The position numbers and the translations under genes are program-made. From QFOX01 sp033763655 (GTDB lineage: Bacteria; Pseudomonadota; Alphaproteobacteria; Rickettsiales; UBA3002), in contig JANRKD010000026.1 of assembly GCA_033763655.1 (NCBI GenBank), positions 62,001-126,000 on the forward strand: a DNA stretch of 64,000 nt, given 5' to 3'. Below are positions 45,570 to 54,540 of this stretch, piece by piece; position 1 is the stretch's first letter; the number at the start of each line of letters is the position of its first letter. A model generated the notes under the pieces. It saw nothing but the letters and a program-made list of their open reading frames with translations. It was not told the origin of the DNA and did no database searches.

Positions 45570-46364
45570 TTAACCCCGTACTGCGCCAACCACTGAACTG
45601 GCAATAAACAACACCGCCGCGACCACCACCATCATCGGCGCGGCGGGCGCATCGATATGCAGCGCGGCGAGCAGCCCGCCACCGACACTCAGCATGCCGA
45701 CAATGCCGGCGCGCACCGCCATCTGCAACGGTGTCCGCGCGAAATAACGCGCCGTCGCCGCCGGCATCACCAGCAGCGCGGTGATGAGCAGGATGCCCGT
45801 CAGTTGAATCGCAACTGCAATCACCGCCGCCAGCAACAGGGTCAGCAGCAACTGCGTGCGGGCGATATTCACCCCCTCCACCTGCGCGATGGCCGGGTCG
45901 ATGGTGGTCATCAGCAATGCCCGCCAGCGTAGGCGCAACACGAGCAGCACCACCAGCGCCAGTGCCGCCAGCAGGCCCACATCGGCCCAATCCATCGCCA
46001 GCACATCACCGAACAGATAGGCGTTCACATCGACCTGCACCCGGGAATTGAGCGAGACCAGCACCAGGCCCAGCGCCAGCGTGCCATGCGCCAGAATGCC
46101 CAGCAGCGTATCGGTATGGAAGCGGGTATCGTGGCCATAGCGCGCCAGCAGCGCCGCAACCGCGACCGCGACCAGAAAAATGGCGGCGGTCATTGGTATC
46201 GCGCCGCCCGCCAGCAGCGAAAGCGCCACCCCGAGCAAGGCCGAATGGGCAATCGTATCGCCGAAATAGGCCATGCGCCGCCAGACCACGAACGCGCCCA
46301 ATGGCCCGAGCAGCGCCGCCAGCAGAAGCCCGCCCGCCAATGCACGCAGCAGCAATTCATCCAT
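45570..46364 (-). CDS. znuB: Zinc ABC transporter permease
   Basis: 264 residues from ATG 46364; the frame opens further upstream inside znuC, but the family N-terminus MDELLLRALAGG fixes this start. ABC-3 family with about eight helices; begins with the GPLGAFVVWRRMAYFGDTIAHSALLG signature and ends among small hydrophobic helices. Overlaps the znuC stop by 8 bp (coupled translation). Zinc rather than manganese is inferred from the His-rich ZnuC and ZnuA next door. Confidence 0.93.
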   Translation of the reverse strand: MDELLLRALAGGLLLAALLGPLGAFVVWRRMAYFGDTIAHSALLGVALSLLAGGAIPMTAAIFLVAVAVAALLARYGHDTRFHTDTLLGILAHGTLALGLVLVSLNSRVQVDVNAYLFGDVLAMDWADVGLLAALALVVLLVLRLRWRALLMTTIDPAIAQVEGVNIARTQLLLTLLLAAVIAVAIQLTGILLITALLVMPAATARYFARTPLQMAVRAGIVGMLSVGGGLLAALHIDAPAAPMMVVVAAVLFIASSVVGAVRG

Positions 46365-47157
46365 GGGGGTGCTCCGTCGGCGCGTGGTGGTGGGTATGCG
46401 GGTATTCCTCGTCGCCCAGCCCGTGCGTATGCGTGTGATGGTGGTGGTAGAGCGCCACCTGATCGGCCAGCGCATCGCCGAACATGGCACGGAATGAGGC
46501 ATCGCCGCCGACCGCCTGCGGTGTCCCTTCGCAGCAAATATGGTGGTTGAGGCAAATTACGCGCTCGGCGCCAGCCATGACTACGTACAAATCGTGACTA
46601 ACCATCAGCACCGCGAAATCATGGGCGACGCTGAGGCGCTTGAGCAAACGGTACAGCTCGCCCTGACCGCCGACATCGACCCCGGCGGTCGGCTCGTCGA
46701 GCACCAGCAGATGCGGTTTGCCGAGCAATGCCCGCAGCAGCAGTACGCGGCGTAGCTCGCCGCCCGAGAGGCTCGAAAGCGGCTGCGCCAGCAGGTGCGC
46801 GACCGCCAATTGCGTAACCAGCGCCGCATCGGGCGGGGCATAAAGTTGCAGGAAGCCCGCGACGCTCAGCGGCAGGCTGGCCTGCGGATGGAAATGCTGC
46901 GGCACATAGCCGATGCGCAGGCCCGGCGTGCGCAGCACCGCGCCGTAATCGGGCTTATCGAGGCCGAGCAGGCAGTTGAGCAGCGTGGTTTTGCCCGCCC
47001 CGTTCGGGCCGACGATGGTGATAATCTCGCGCGGAAAAATGCGCAGCGACACCTCGTGCAGCACCTCGCGGCCTGCATAAAATTTGCATACGCCCCGCGC
47101 TTCGAGTAAAGGGGCATGCGCTGCCAGAGGGAGTGCCGATGCGACTGCTGTTTCCAT
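46357..47157 (-). CDS. znuC: Zinc ABC transporter ATPase
   Basis: 266 residues. Walker A GPNGAGKTT, signature LSSLSGGELRR, Walker B LVLDEPTAGVD, H-loop VSHD. The last ~35 residues are His-rich (LYHHHHTHTHG, YPHTHHHAPTEHPHG), as in many ZnuC proteins. The only ATG, at 47157, lies inside the start of the divergent znuA, so the two genes overlap at their 5' ends by 19 bp and each promoter must lie within the other gene. Confidence 0.93.
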   Translation of the reverse strand: METAVASALPLAAHAPLLEARGVCKFYAGREVLHEVSLRIFPREIITIVGPNGAGKTTLLNCLLGLDKPDYGAVLRTPGLRIGYVPQHFHPQASLPLSVAGFLQLYAPPDAALVTQLAVAHLLAQPLSSLSGGELRRVLLLRALLGKPHLLVLDEPTAGVDVGGQGELYRLLKRLSVAHDFAVLMVSHDLYVVMAGAERVICLNHHICCEGTPQAVGGDASFRAMFGDALADQVALYHHHHTHTHGLGDEEYPHTHHHAPTEHPHG

Positions 47158-48152
47158 ACGCCGCTACGATAGCGGCAATGCTGCTCTCTGCGCAAGCGGC
47201 CTCTGCGGGCGGCTTATTCCCGAAGGTGGTGGTGACGGTCGCGCCGCTTAAGCCCTATGTCGATGAAATCCTCCACGGCCACGGCGAAGCGAAAAACCTG
47301 CTGCGCCCGGGGCAGGATGCGCACCGCTTCGCGCTCACGCTGCAACAGGCGCAGATGCTCGATGATGCGGATATTGTCGTGGTGCCGGATCTGGCGATGA
47401 GCCCGTTCCTGCAGCGCCTGCTTTCCGGCAGGAAAAATCTGCGGGTGGTCGAACTAAGCGCGCTTAACGGCGCACAACCCCTGCCCTATGCCCGCGAAAA
47501 CCCCTGGCTGGCCAGAGCCAAAGCCGCCGGAAAAAAGCCGCACGACGAACACGACGCGCATGATGCGCATGACGAACACGAGCATGACGCGGCAACGGGC
47601 AACGACCCGCATCTGTGGCTCGACCCCGAACGCATGGCCGCCCTCGCGCCGCCACTGGCTGCGGCGATTGCCGCCCACGCCCCCGAGGCACGCACCGCCC
47701 TCGCCGCCAATGCGCAGCAGCTGGCCGCCCATCTGCGCCGCGAGGTCATCCCCGCGCTGCGTGAAATGCTCGCCCGTCCGGCGGCCACCTCAAGCGCGGT
47801 GGCCCGCCCGGAAATCCCGTTCCTCACCTACCATGCCGCGTACCAGTATTTCCTCACGCGTTTCGGCCTCACCCATTACGGCGAAATCACGCAGCGGCCC
47901 GAGGAATCCATGGGCGCAAAAACCATGGCCGGGATGCTCAATACCGCGACAACCCTGCATGTGCGCTGCCTGATTGGGGAACAGAAAAACGTGCTGATGA
48001 CGTCCATCGCCAAATCCACCGGCGCGCGCCTTGTCATCCTCAGCCCCGAACAAACGGTGGCCCGCAACGCGGTGGATGCACTCGACTGGATGAAAAACGA
48101 TTACGACCGTTTTCTTTATGCCACCGCCAAGGCCTTCGCGGAGTGTTTGTAA
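47139..48152 (+). CDS. znuA: Zinc ABC transporter substrate-binding protein
   Basis: 337 residues from ATG 47139 (AGAGGGA ribosome site; GTG at 47133 also in frame). Signal peptide (AATIAAMLLSAQAASA), cluster A-I binding fold, His ligands in GQDAHRF and YHAAYQYF, and a charged His-rich loop at about 135-151 (HDEHDAHDAHDEHEHD) typical of ZnuA. Captures periplasmic zinc for ZnuBC. Head-to-head with znuCB; no clear Zur site found, though GCCGCTA-CGA-TAGCGGC at 47161-47177 is a near candidate for an operator. Confidence 0.93.
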   Translation: MRLLFPYAATIAAMLLSAQAASAGGLFPKVVVTVAPLKPYVDEILHGHGEAKNLLRPGQDAHRFALTLQQAQMLDDADIVVVPDLAMSPFLQRLLSGRKNLRVVELSALNGAQPLPYARENPWLARAKAAGKKPHDEHDAHDAHDEHEHDAATGNDPHLWLDPERMAALAPPLAAAIAAHAPEARTALAANAQQLAAHLRREVIPALREMLARPAATSSAVARPEIPFLTYHAAYQYFLTRFGLTHYGEITQRPEESMGAKTMAGMLNTATTLHVRCLIGEQKNVLMTSIAKSTGARLVILSPEQTVARNAVDALDWMKNDYDRFLYATAKAFAECL

Positions 48153-48162
48153 AGTCGTTTGA

Positions 48163-48747
48163 CTATAAGAAAATCCGGCGAATCAGCGCCACACGCGGGG
48201 ATTTTTTCATCCGCTCCCAGGTTGCTTCGTTATCGCCAAACAGCGTCACCCCGAAGGCGACCGCGATGGCCAGCACCATCCCAAGCGATAGCAGCACGCC
48301 CAGCAGGTAATACATCGGCGTGGCGATGGCGGGCAGCGTCTGCATGAAAAACCCGCCAAGGTGAAACCCGAGCGACGCAAGAATCAGCAGCATCAGCACG
48401 GTCAGTTTCTCGCGGGCGATACCCACCAGCAGGCCGATGCACAAAATCGCGCCGAGGATGAAATAGCGCAGGAACGGATCATGCATGACATCGAGCGAAA
48501 GCGCGCCGCCGACCATAATCATCAGCGTGAAGGCAATTGGCATCAGCAGCAACCCGTCACGCGGCAGCAGGGCGGCAGCCACCCCCACCAGCGTAATCAG
48601 CAGCAGCAGGGGCGCATGCTCGAGCGGCGCGCTGAAGCCAAGGCTCAGGCCCGCACTCGCCAGCGCTGTGGGCTGCGCAATCAGCAGCGGCAGCGCCCCG
48701 AGGATGAACAGCACCATCGTCAGCAGGATAAAGCGTTGGCTCGACAT
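48163..48747 (-). CDS. HupE/UreJ-like membrane protein
   Basis: 194 residues from ATG 48747, set by AAAGGAG just upstream; the frame is open to 49143 without a good start. Six hydrophobic segments, including PLEHAPLLLLITLVGVAAALL and LLMPIAFTLMIMVGG, in the layout of HupE/UreJ metal-uptake proteins, but their lead His motif is weak. Convergent with znuA (10 bp between stops). The zinc setting supports a metal-related role; not certain. Confidence 0.72.
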   Translation of the reverse strand: MSSQRFILLTMVLFILGALPLLIAQPTALASAGLSLGFSAPLEHAPLLLLITLVGVAAALLPRDGLLLMPIAFTLMIMVGGALSLDVMHDPFLRYFILGAILCIGLLVGIAREKLTVLMLLILASLGFHLGGFFMQTLPAIATPMYYLLGVLLSLGMVLAIAVAFGVTLFGDNEATWERMKKSPRVALIRRIFL

Positions 48748-48861
48748 GAAGGCTCCTTTGAGGCACGCCCGGGGGTCACAGGCTGGCACGATTTTAGCCG
48801 CGCGCACGCAATTAGCCACAAAAAAGCTGCGCGGCGGGAACATCTTTGCTAGCCTCCTGCC

Positions 48862-49644
48862 ATGCGCCCTCGTTTGCTGAGCCTTGTCGTTCTGCTGCTG
48901 ACCTGCCTGCCCGCGCAGGCGGCGGAGATGACGCAACCCAGGCCCAACCTCACCATCCTGACCGATGAATCGATGCTGCTGCCGCTGGCGCAGATTGCCC
49001 GCGATTATGCCAGCGAAAGCCGTACCCCGCTGACCATAGTCGTCAAAAACGCGGAGGAAGCACAAAAACAGATCGAGCAGGGGCTGGAGGCGCACCTGCT
49101 CATCACCGCCAATGAGGCGCTGATCGAACAATTGACCGCACAAGGCCTGACCAATGTCTCAAGCCGCAAGCCGATTGCCCGCACGCAGCTTGCTCTTGTC
49201 ACTGCCGGCGATCTGGGCGAGCAGGCGAACCTCGCCCGCCGCATTTCCTTCGCCTCGATTCTGGCGGCCACCCCGAACCTGCCGATTTATGCCGACAGCC
49301 CCGCCACCCTCGAAGGCGCGCGCGCGCAGGCCTTGCTCGGCGGCTATGAGTTCTCGGGCGCGCTGGCGGCACGGCTTGCGGTCAAAAGCAGCCACGACGA
49401 AGTCATCACGGCGCTGCGCGACGCGCCCTCGCTGGCGCTGGTGCTCGCGACCGAAGCGGTGGTGGAGCCGGACATCCGCGTGGCCAGCCTGTTGCCCGAT
49501 GAGGTCAGCCCCCCCGTGACCTACGACGTGGTCGTGCTTGGCAGCGAACTGATGGAGGCCTCGCAGGCCTTCGCGAATTATCTTCTGAATCGCCCGACGC
49601 GCAGTATTTTCGCCCGGTTCGGCTATCAGCCGCCTGCGGAGTGA
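48862..49644 (+). CDS. ModA-like periplasmic substrate-binding protein
   Basis: 260 residues with a signal peptide (LLSLVVLLLTCLPAQAAE). The mature part starts LTILTDESMLLPLAQIARDYA, the typical opening of ModA-type type 2 periplasmic binding proteins, and has the two-lobe alternation. No transporter genes lie nearby, so it is an orphan; ligand could be molybdate or another oxyanion. Its 3' end overlaps the tsaD 3' end by 19 bp on the opposite strand. Confidence 0.82.
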   Translation: MRPRLLSLVVLLLTCLPAQAAEMTQPRPNLTILTDESMLLPLAQIARDYASESRTPLTIVVKNAEEAQKQIEQGLEAHLLITANEALIEQLTAQGLTNVSSRKPIARTQLALVTAGDLGEQANLARRISFASILAATPNLPIYADSPATLEGARAQALLGGYEFSGALAARLAVKSSHDEVITALRDAPSLALVLATEAVVEPDIRVASLLPDEVSPPVTYDVVVLGSELMEASQAFANYLLNRPTRSIFARFGYQPPAE

Positions 49645-50681
49645 ACCCGCACCAGCTCGGTTAATGGCCAGCGCGCGCGCGGCTGCACCGATAAATCATC
49701 GACCGCACCGGCGCGCAGGCGCTCCATGCCCGCCCAGGCAATCATCGCCGCATTATCGGTGCATAAGGCCGGTGGCGCGACCACCAGCGGCACGGCATGC
49801 GCTGCCGCCAGCAGGCGCAGACGCCCGCCGATCGCCTGATTCGCCGCCACGCCGCCCGCCACCGCCAGCGCGGTAATGGGGTAGGCCGCCTGCGCCACCG
49901 CCAGCGCCTGCCCCACCCGGTCATCGAGCACATCGAGCACGGCCGCTTCGAAGCTCGCCGCCACATCCGCGACGATGGCAGGGGTCAGGCGCCCTGCGTG
50001 CGCGACTTCTTTCTCGATGCACAACCGCACCGCTGTTTTCAGGCCCGAGAAGGAAAAATCATGGCCCGCCGTGCCTTTGAGCGGCCTGGGCAAGGCATAG
50101 GCTTTGGGGTTGCCCACACGCGCCGCACGTTCGAGTTCCGGGCCGCCGGGATAGGGCAACCCCAGCATTTTTGCGCATTTGTCGAAAGCCTCGCCCAGCG
50201 CGTCGTCGAGGGTGCCACCGAGGCGCACATAATCTCCCACCCCGCGCACGACGAGCTGCTGGCAATGCCCACCCGAGATAAGCAACAGGAAATACGGGAA
50301 CGCCACGGCATCGGTCAGCCGCACGGTCAGGGCATGGCCTTCGAGATGGTTGATGCCGATGAACGGTTTGCTGGCCGCCGCCGCCACTGCCTTGCCGACC
50401 ATCACCCCGACCATGACGCCGCCGATGAGGCCCGGCCCACAGGTGGCCGCCACCGCATCGACCTGCGCAATATCGAGCTGCGCATCGGCAAGCGCCTGCC
50501 GGTAGAGGCGGTCAATCTGCGCCAGATGCGCCCGCGCGGCGATTTCCGGCACCACGCCGCCAAACGGCGCGTGCTCGGCCTGCTGCGTCGCCAGTGCCTG
50601 CGCCAGCACGGTGCGATCCTCGCGCACCAGTGCCACGGCGGTTTCGTCGCAACTTGATTCAATGCCAAGAACAATACGCAT
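49626..50681 (-). CDS. tsaD: tRNA N6-threonylcarbamoyladenosine synthase, TsaD
   Basis: Transfers threonylcarbamoyl to A37 of ANN-decoding tRNAs. 351 residues from ATG 50681 (another at 50687). Metal ligands His112 and His116 in NHLEGHA, IESSCDETA at the N-terminus, GGHCQQL, DFSFSGLKTAV and a late CTDNAAMIAW. Divergent from hemC, with a 49-bp gap. Essential in most bacteria. Confidence 0.97.
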   Translation of the reverse strand: MRIVLGIESSCDETAVALVREDRTVLAQALATQQAEHAPFGGVVPEIAARAHLAQIDRLYRQALADAQLDIAQVDAVAATCGPGLIGGVMVGVMVGKAVAAAASKPFIGINHLEGHALTVRLTDAVAFPYFLLLISGGHCQQLVVRGVGDYVRLGGTLDDALGEAFDKCAKMLGLPYPGGPELERAARVGNPKAYALPRPLKGTAGHDFSFSGLKTAVRLCIEKEVAHAGRLTPAIVADVAASFEAAVLDVLDDRVGQALAVAQAAYPITALAVAGGVAANQAIGGRLRLLAAAHAVPLVVAPPALCTDNAAMIAWAGMERLRAGAVDDLSVQPRARWPLTELVRVHSAGG

Positions 50682-50730
50682 GAACACCTTTACACTCGCC
50701 AGCGCGGATGCAATCGGCTAATGGCAAGCC

Positions 50731-51648
50731 ATGTCACGCCTTATCCGCATCGGCACCCGTGCCAGCAAACTCGCCCGCGCGCAAGCCCAAATGGTGGCTG
50801 AAGCGCTGCAAACCCTTAACCCCACCCTCGCCATCGCGACGGTGGCCATGACCACTGCCGGTGACCGCGAACTGCATAAACAGCTCAGCGACTGGGGCTA
50901 TAAGGGCCTGTTCACGAAAGAACTTGAGGACGCACTCCTTGCCGACAGCATCGACATCGCCGTGCATTCGATGAAAGACATGCCGAGTATTTTGCCCGCA
51001 GGGCTGACCCTCGCCGCCATGCTGCCGCGCGCGGATGTGCGCGACGCCTGGATCAGCCCGCATTACGCCACGCCGGGCGAGGTGCCCGAGGGCGCCACCG
51101 TCGGCACGTCCTCGGCACGGCGGGCGGCGCAGTTGCTGCACCGGCGGCCCGATTTGCAGGTGGTGCCGTTGCGCGGCAATGTCGAAACGCGCCTGCGCAA
51201 ACTCGATGAAGGCGTCGCAGTAGCTACCTTCCTCGCCAGCGCCGGGCTGATGCGCCTCGGGCTGACGCAGCATATCCGCCACGCCATCGCGCCGGAGGAG
51301 ATGCTGCCCGCCGTCGCGCAGGGCGCCATTGGCATCGAATGCCGCACGGATAACGCCGACATGCGCGCCCTGCTGGCCCGCATCAACCATGCGCCGACCC
51401 TGACCTGCCTCACCGCCGAGCGGGCGTTCCTCGAAGTGCTCGACGGCTCGTGCCGCACGCCGATTGCGGGCCTTGCGACGCTCGATGGCGACCAGATCCA
51501 CCTGCGCGGCGAAGTGCTGTCGCTCGATGGCACCCTCCGCCATTTCGATGAAGCGCGCGGCAACGCGGCGCAAGCCCATGCCCTCGGCGAAGCACTCGGC
51601 CACCGCCTGCGCGCACAGGCGAAAGAGGCATTGCAGCGCCATGACTGA
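50731..51648 (+). CDS. hemC: Porphobilinogen deaminase
   Basis: Links four porphobilinogens into hydroxymethylbilane. 305 residues. The dipyrromethane cofactor attaches to Cys241 in LDGSCRTPIAG (E. coli Cys242). Other motifs: RIGTRASKLARAQA, HSMKDMP, TSSARRAAQL and RGNVETRLRKLDEG. Overlaps hemD by 8 bp. Confidence 0.97.
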   Translation: MSRLIRIGTRASKLARAQAQMVAEALQTLNPTLAIATVAMTTAGDRELHKQLSDWGYKGLFTKELEDALLADSIDIAVHSMKDMPSILPAGLTLAAMLPRADVRDAWISPHYATPGEVPEGATVGTSSARRAAQLLHRRPDLQVVPLRGNVETRLRKLDEGVAVATFLASAGLMRLGLTQHIRHAIAPEEMLPAVAQGAIGIECRTDNADMRALLARINHAPTLTCLTAERAFLEVLDGSCRTPIAGLATLDGDQIHLRGEVLSLDGTLRHFDEARGNAAQAHALGEALGHRLRAQAKEALQRHD

Positions 51649-52375
51649 ATATCCGCGCCTCTGGCTGACCCGCCCACACGATGACAGCGTCGCCTTCGCG
51701 CAGGAGCTGGCGCCCTACGGCATTGCGGGCATTGTCGCGCCGGTGCTGCGCATTCTGCCACACCCCATTCACGCCCTGCCGCGCGCAACGCCCGATGCGC
51801 TGCTGCTCACCAGCCGTCACGCCACGCATGCCCTCGCCGACCTGCCTGCCGCATGGCGCACCCTGCCTGCCTATTGCGTCGGCCACGCCACGGCGGCAGC
51901 GGCGACCGAACACGGGCTGCAAAACATCCTGCCGGGCACCTCCGATGTGCAGACCATCCTGCCGCGCATTGGCAATGCGCTCTCCACCGGCAGCAGGCTG
52001 CTCTACCTCGCGGGCGACGAAACCCGCACCGATGTCAAACATGCGCTGGCGGCCTACGGTGTCGATGTCACGGTGATGGTGGTGTATTCGGCAATCGCCA
52101 ATGCCGCACTCGACGAACCTCTGCGCATGGGGCTGGCCAATGGCAGCATCGGCGGCGCGGTGTTCTTCTCACCACGCTCGGCACGAATCGCCTGCCTGCT
52201 CATCGAAAAAGCCGGGCTGAGCGCCTGTACGCACCGCATGGCGGCCTATTGCCTGAGCGCGAATGTGGCAAGCGAAGCCAGCCGCCTGCGCTGGCTGTCC
52301 CTGCATTCCTGCCCCCGGCCCACCCGGCACAGCTTACGCGAATTGATTGTTTCACACCGCAAAAAAACCGGGTAA
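51641..52375 (+). CDS. hemD: Uroporphyrinogen-III synthase
   Basis: Closes the tetrapyrrole ring with inversion of ring D. 244 residues from ATG 51641, which overlaps the hemC stop. Two-lobed fold with low conservation; recognisable pieces are WLTRPHDDS, LLTSRHA, YLAGDETR and VFFSPRSAR, as expected for HemD. Position directly after hemC confirms it. Confidence 0.93.
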   Translation: MTEYPRLWLTRPHDDSVAFAQELAPYGIAGIVAPVLRILPHPIHALPRATPDALLLTSRHATHALADLPAAWRTLPAYCVGHATAAAATEHGLQNILPGTSDVQTILPRIGNALSTGSRLLYLAGDETRTDVKHALAAYGVDVTVMVVYSAIANAALDEPLRMGLANGSIGGAVFFSPRSARIACLLIEKAGLSACTHRMAAYCLSANVASEASRLRWLSLHSCPRPTRHSLRELIVSHRKKTG

Positions 52376-52384
52376 GAACGCTCC

Positions 52385-53227
52385 ATGGACGAAACCCCGG
52401 ACAGCCCCTCACGCAGCCTGCCCCTGACTGGCATTTTACTGGTCGCGGTGCTGATAGCGCTCGTCGGCCTGTGGGTGGTGCAGTCGCATCTGCGCGGCGA
52501 ACTACGCGAAGCGGCGCAGCAGCAGGCAGGCCGTCACGAGCAACTTGCCGCGCGGATGGATAGCCTTGCCACCCGCCTTGCCGCGCTCGAACAGGCCCCC
52601 CGCCCCGATCATGATGCCGCCGCCGCCCTCGCCCCGCTGACAAGTAACCTGCAAACCCTTGCCGGGCGGCTGGAGGAACTCGAAAAAGCGGCCGCCGCGA
52701 AAAAGGCCGATTCCCTGCCGGTCGTCATCACCCCCGCCGTCACGCCGCCCGCGCGGCAGAGCGCCGAGGCCGCCCTGCGCGCCCTCATTTTCGCGGCGAT
52801 GACCGGCAAACCCTACGCCCGCGAACTGGGGGCATGGAGCGCGCTTTCGCACACCGAGGCCACGGAAGCTTCGCGCCTGCGCATCTTTGCCGAACCCGGC
52901 ATCCCGGCCGAGATCGACCTGATCCGCCAGCTACGCGACGCGCTCGACCACGCCGGCGCCCGCCCGGCGGTTGATGATGTCAGCCTTGTCGGCAAAATCA
53001 ATACGCATCTGGCCGGGCTGGTGAGCATCAAACAAACGACGCCCGCCGACCCTTACACCGCCCTGCGCGCGCAGCTCGACCACGCCACGCTCGAAACGCT
53101 GCTGGGTGAAGTCGAGCGCCTCGATGAACCGGCCCGCGCACCGCTTGCCGCATGGGTCGGCACGGTTAAAACCCGCGCCGAAGTGCTCGCGGCATTCCAG
53201 CAACTCGACACTCGGGACGGGTATTAG
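52385..53227 (+). CDS. Mic60/mitofilin-like inner-membrane protein
   Basis: 280 residues: one N-terminal membrane helix (about 15-33), a coiled coil (about 35-110) and a C-terminal helical domain with YARELGAWSAL and DLIRQLRDAL. This layout and its place between hemD and HemY match the alphaproteobacterial Mic60 relatives, which shape inner-membrane folds. Membrane anchored, facing the periplasm. Confidence 0.85.
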   Translation: MDETPDSPSRSLPLTGILLVAVLIALVGLWVVQSHLRGELREAAQQQAGRHEQLAARMDSLATRLAALEQAPRPDHDAAAALAPLTSNLQTLAGRLEELEKAAAAKKADSLPVVITPAVTPPARQSAEAALRALIFAAMTGKPYARELGAWSALSHTEATEASRLRIFAEPGIPAEIDLIRQLRDALDHAGARPAVDDVSLVGKINTHLAGLVSIKQTTPADPYTALRAQLDHATLETLLGEVERLDEPARAPLAAWVGTVKTRAEVLAAFQQLDTRDGY

Positions 53228-53229
53228 CC

Positions 53230-54540
53230 ATGCCGGGGTTCCTGCTGTTCATCGCCCTCGTTGCCAGCCTGATTTTCGGCGGCCAATGGCTAATCGCCCA
53301 CCCGGGGAATGTCGTCGTCCACTGGCTTGGCTACGACATCACCCTGCATATCGCGGTGGTGACACTGCTGCTCATTACCCTTTCGCTGCTCGCATCAATC
53401 GTCGCGATTACGGTGTGGAAAATCATCAACTGGCCGAAGCGACGCCGCAATCGCCGCCAGTTACGCACGCTGCAATCGGGCCTGCGCCAACTGACGCTTG
53501 GGGTCACCGCCCTTGCTATGGGCGATGAGGCGGCGGCTGATGCGGCGCTGAAAAAAGCGGTGCTTGCCCTGCCGGACGACCCGTTGCCCCAACTGCTCAC
53601 CGCGCAACTGCTGCAGCGTCAGGGCAAACTCGACGATGCGCGGGCGCAGTTTCGCGTGCTGATGCAGCATAAGGTGACAGCGCCGCTGGCGACCCGCCGC
53701 CTCATCGAGCAGCATGTGCAGGCGCGCGAGTGGATCGAGGCCAGCAAACTCGCCGAAATGGCACGCAAGGAAGCCCCAAAAGACCGCTGGCTGGTGCTGA
53801 CCCTGATCGACCTCTACGCGCGCGACGACAACAGCACCGCCATGCTGGCCCTAAGCGAAGGCTGGCAATGGCAATCGCCGCTGACCAAAGACGAGCGCCA
53901 CCGCACCGCCGCCCTCGCCCATTACCTCGCTGCCCGGCGCGAACGCGACGCCCACAAAAAAGAGCAGTCGCTGCGCCATGCCGTCGGCTATGCGCCGGAT
54001 TTCCTCCCGGCGGTGATTGATTTTGCCGCCGCAATCCTCGCGCAGGGGCAACCCCGCCGCGCCCGCAAATGGCTGCGCGGCGCGTGGGAGAAAACCCCCA
54101 GCCCGCTGCTCATCGCCCCGATTCTCGCGACGCTCGACGGCATGCCCGCGCGGGCGCAACTGCGCCTGCTGCGCCCATTCATGAGCGCCCCTCTCACGAT
54201 CGCCCACCACCTGCTGGCCGGCGAACAGGCCTTCGCCGCCAGGGAATGGGCGGCGGCAAAAACCTCGGTCGAGGCGGCACTCACGCTCGAAGAAAACAAA
54301 ACCGCCTGCCGCCTCATGGCAAAAATCGAAGCGGCCCTACATAACGAGGAAGCCGCCAATCGCTGGTTGCAGCGCGCGGTGGACGCCGCCGCCGGCGAAA
54401 CCTGGGTATGCGAGCATTGCGGCGAGCAGCACCCCTCCTGGCACGCGCATTGCGGAGCCTGCCAGCATTTCGACAGCCTGCGCTACAGCCGACCGGAGGC
54501 CCGCATCACCAGCGTTGAGCTGGCCGCCCCGGCTGCCTGA
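53230..54540 (+). CDS. HemY-like TPR membrane protein with C-terminal zinc ribbon
   Basis: 436 residues. Two N-terminal helices (about 4-22 and 40-62), HemY_N type, then a TPR superhelix (about 85-385). The C-terminus carries C394-EH-C397 ... C408-GA-C411, a rubredoxin/zinc-ribbon like that of LapB. It is two bases after the Mic60-like gene. HemY here is not protoporphyrinogen oxidase; the role is probably scaffolding of heme or envelope enzymes. Its stop abuts the stop of the next gene on the other strand with no space. Confidence 0.88.
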   Translation: MPGFLLFIALVASLIFGGQWLIAHPGNVVVHWLGYDITLHIAVVTLLLITLSLLASIVAITVWKIINWPKRRRNRRQLRTLQSGLRQLTLGVTALAMGDEAAADAALKKAVLALPDDPLPQLLTAQLLQRQGKLDDARAQFRVLMQHKVTAPLATRRLIEQHVQAREWIEASKLAEMARKEAPKDRWLVLTLIDLYARDDNSTAMLALSEGWQWQSPLTKDERHRTAALAHYLAARRERDAHKKEQSLRHAVGYAPDFLPAVIDFAAAILAQGQPRRARKWLRGAWEKTPSPLLIAPILATLDGMPARAQLRLLRPFMSAPLTIAHHLLAGEQAFAAREWAAAKTSVEAALTLEENKTACRLMAKIEAALHNEEAANRWLQRAVDAAAGETWVCEHCGEQHPSWHAHCGACQHFDSLRYSRPEARITSVELAAPAA

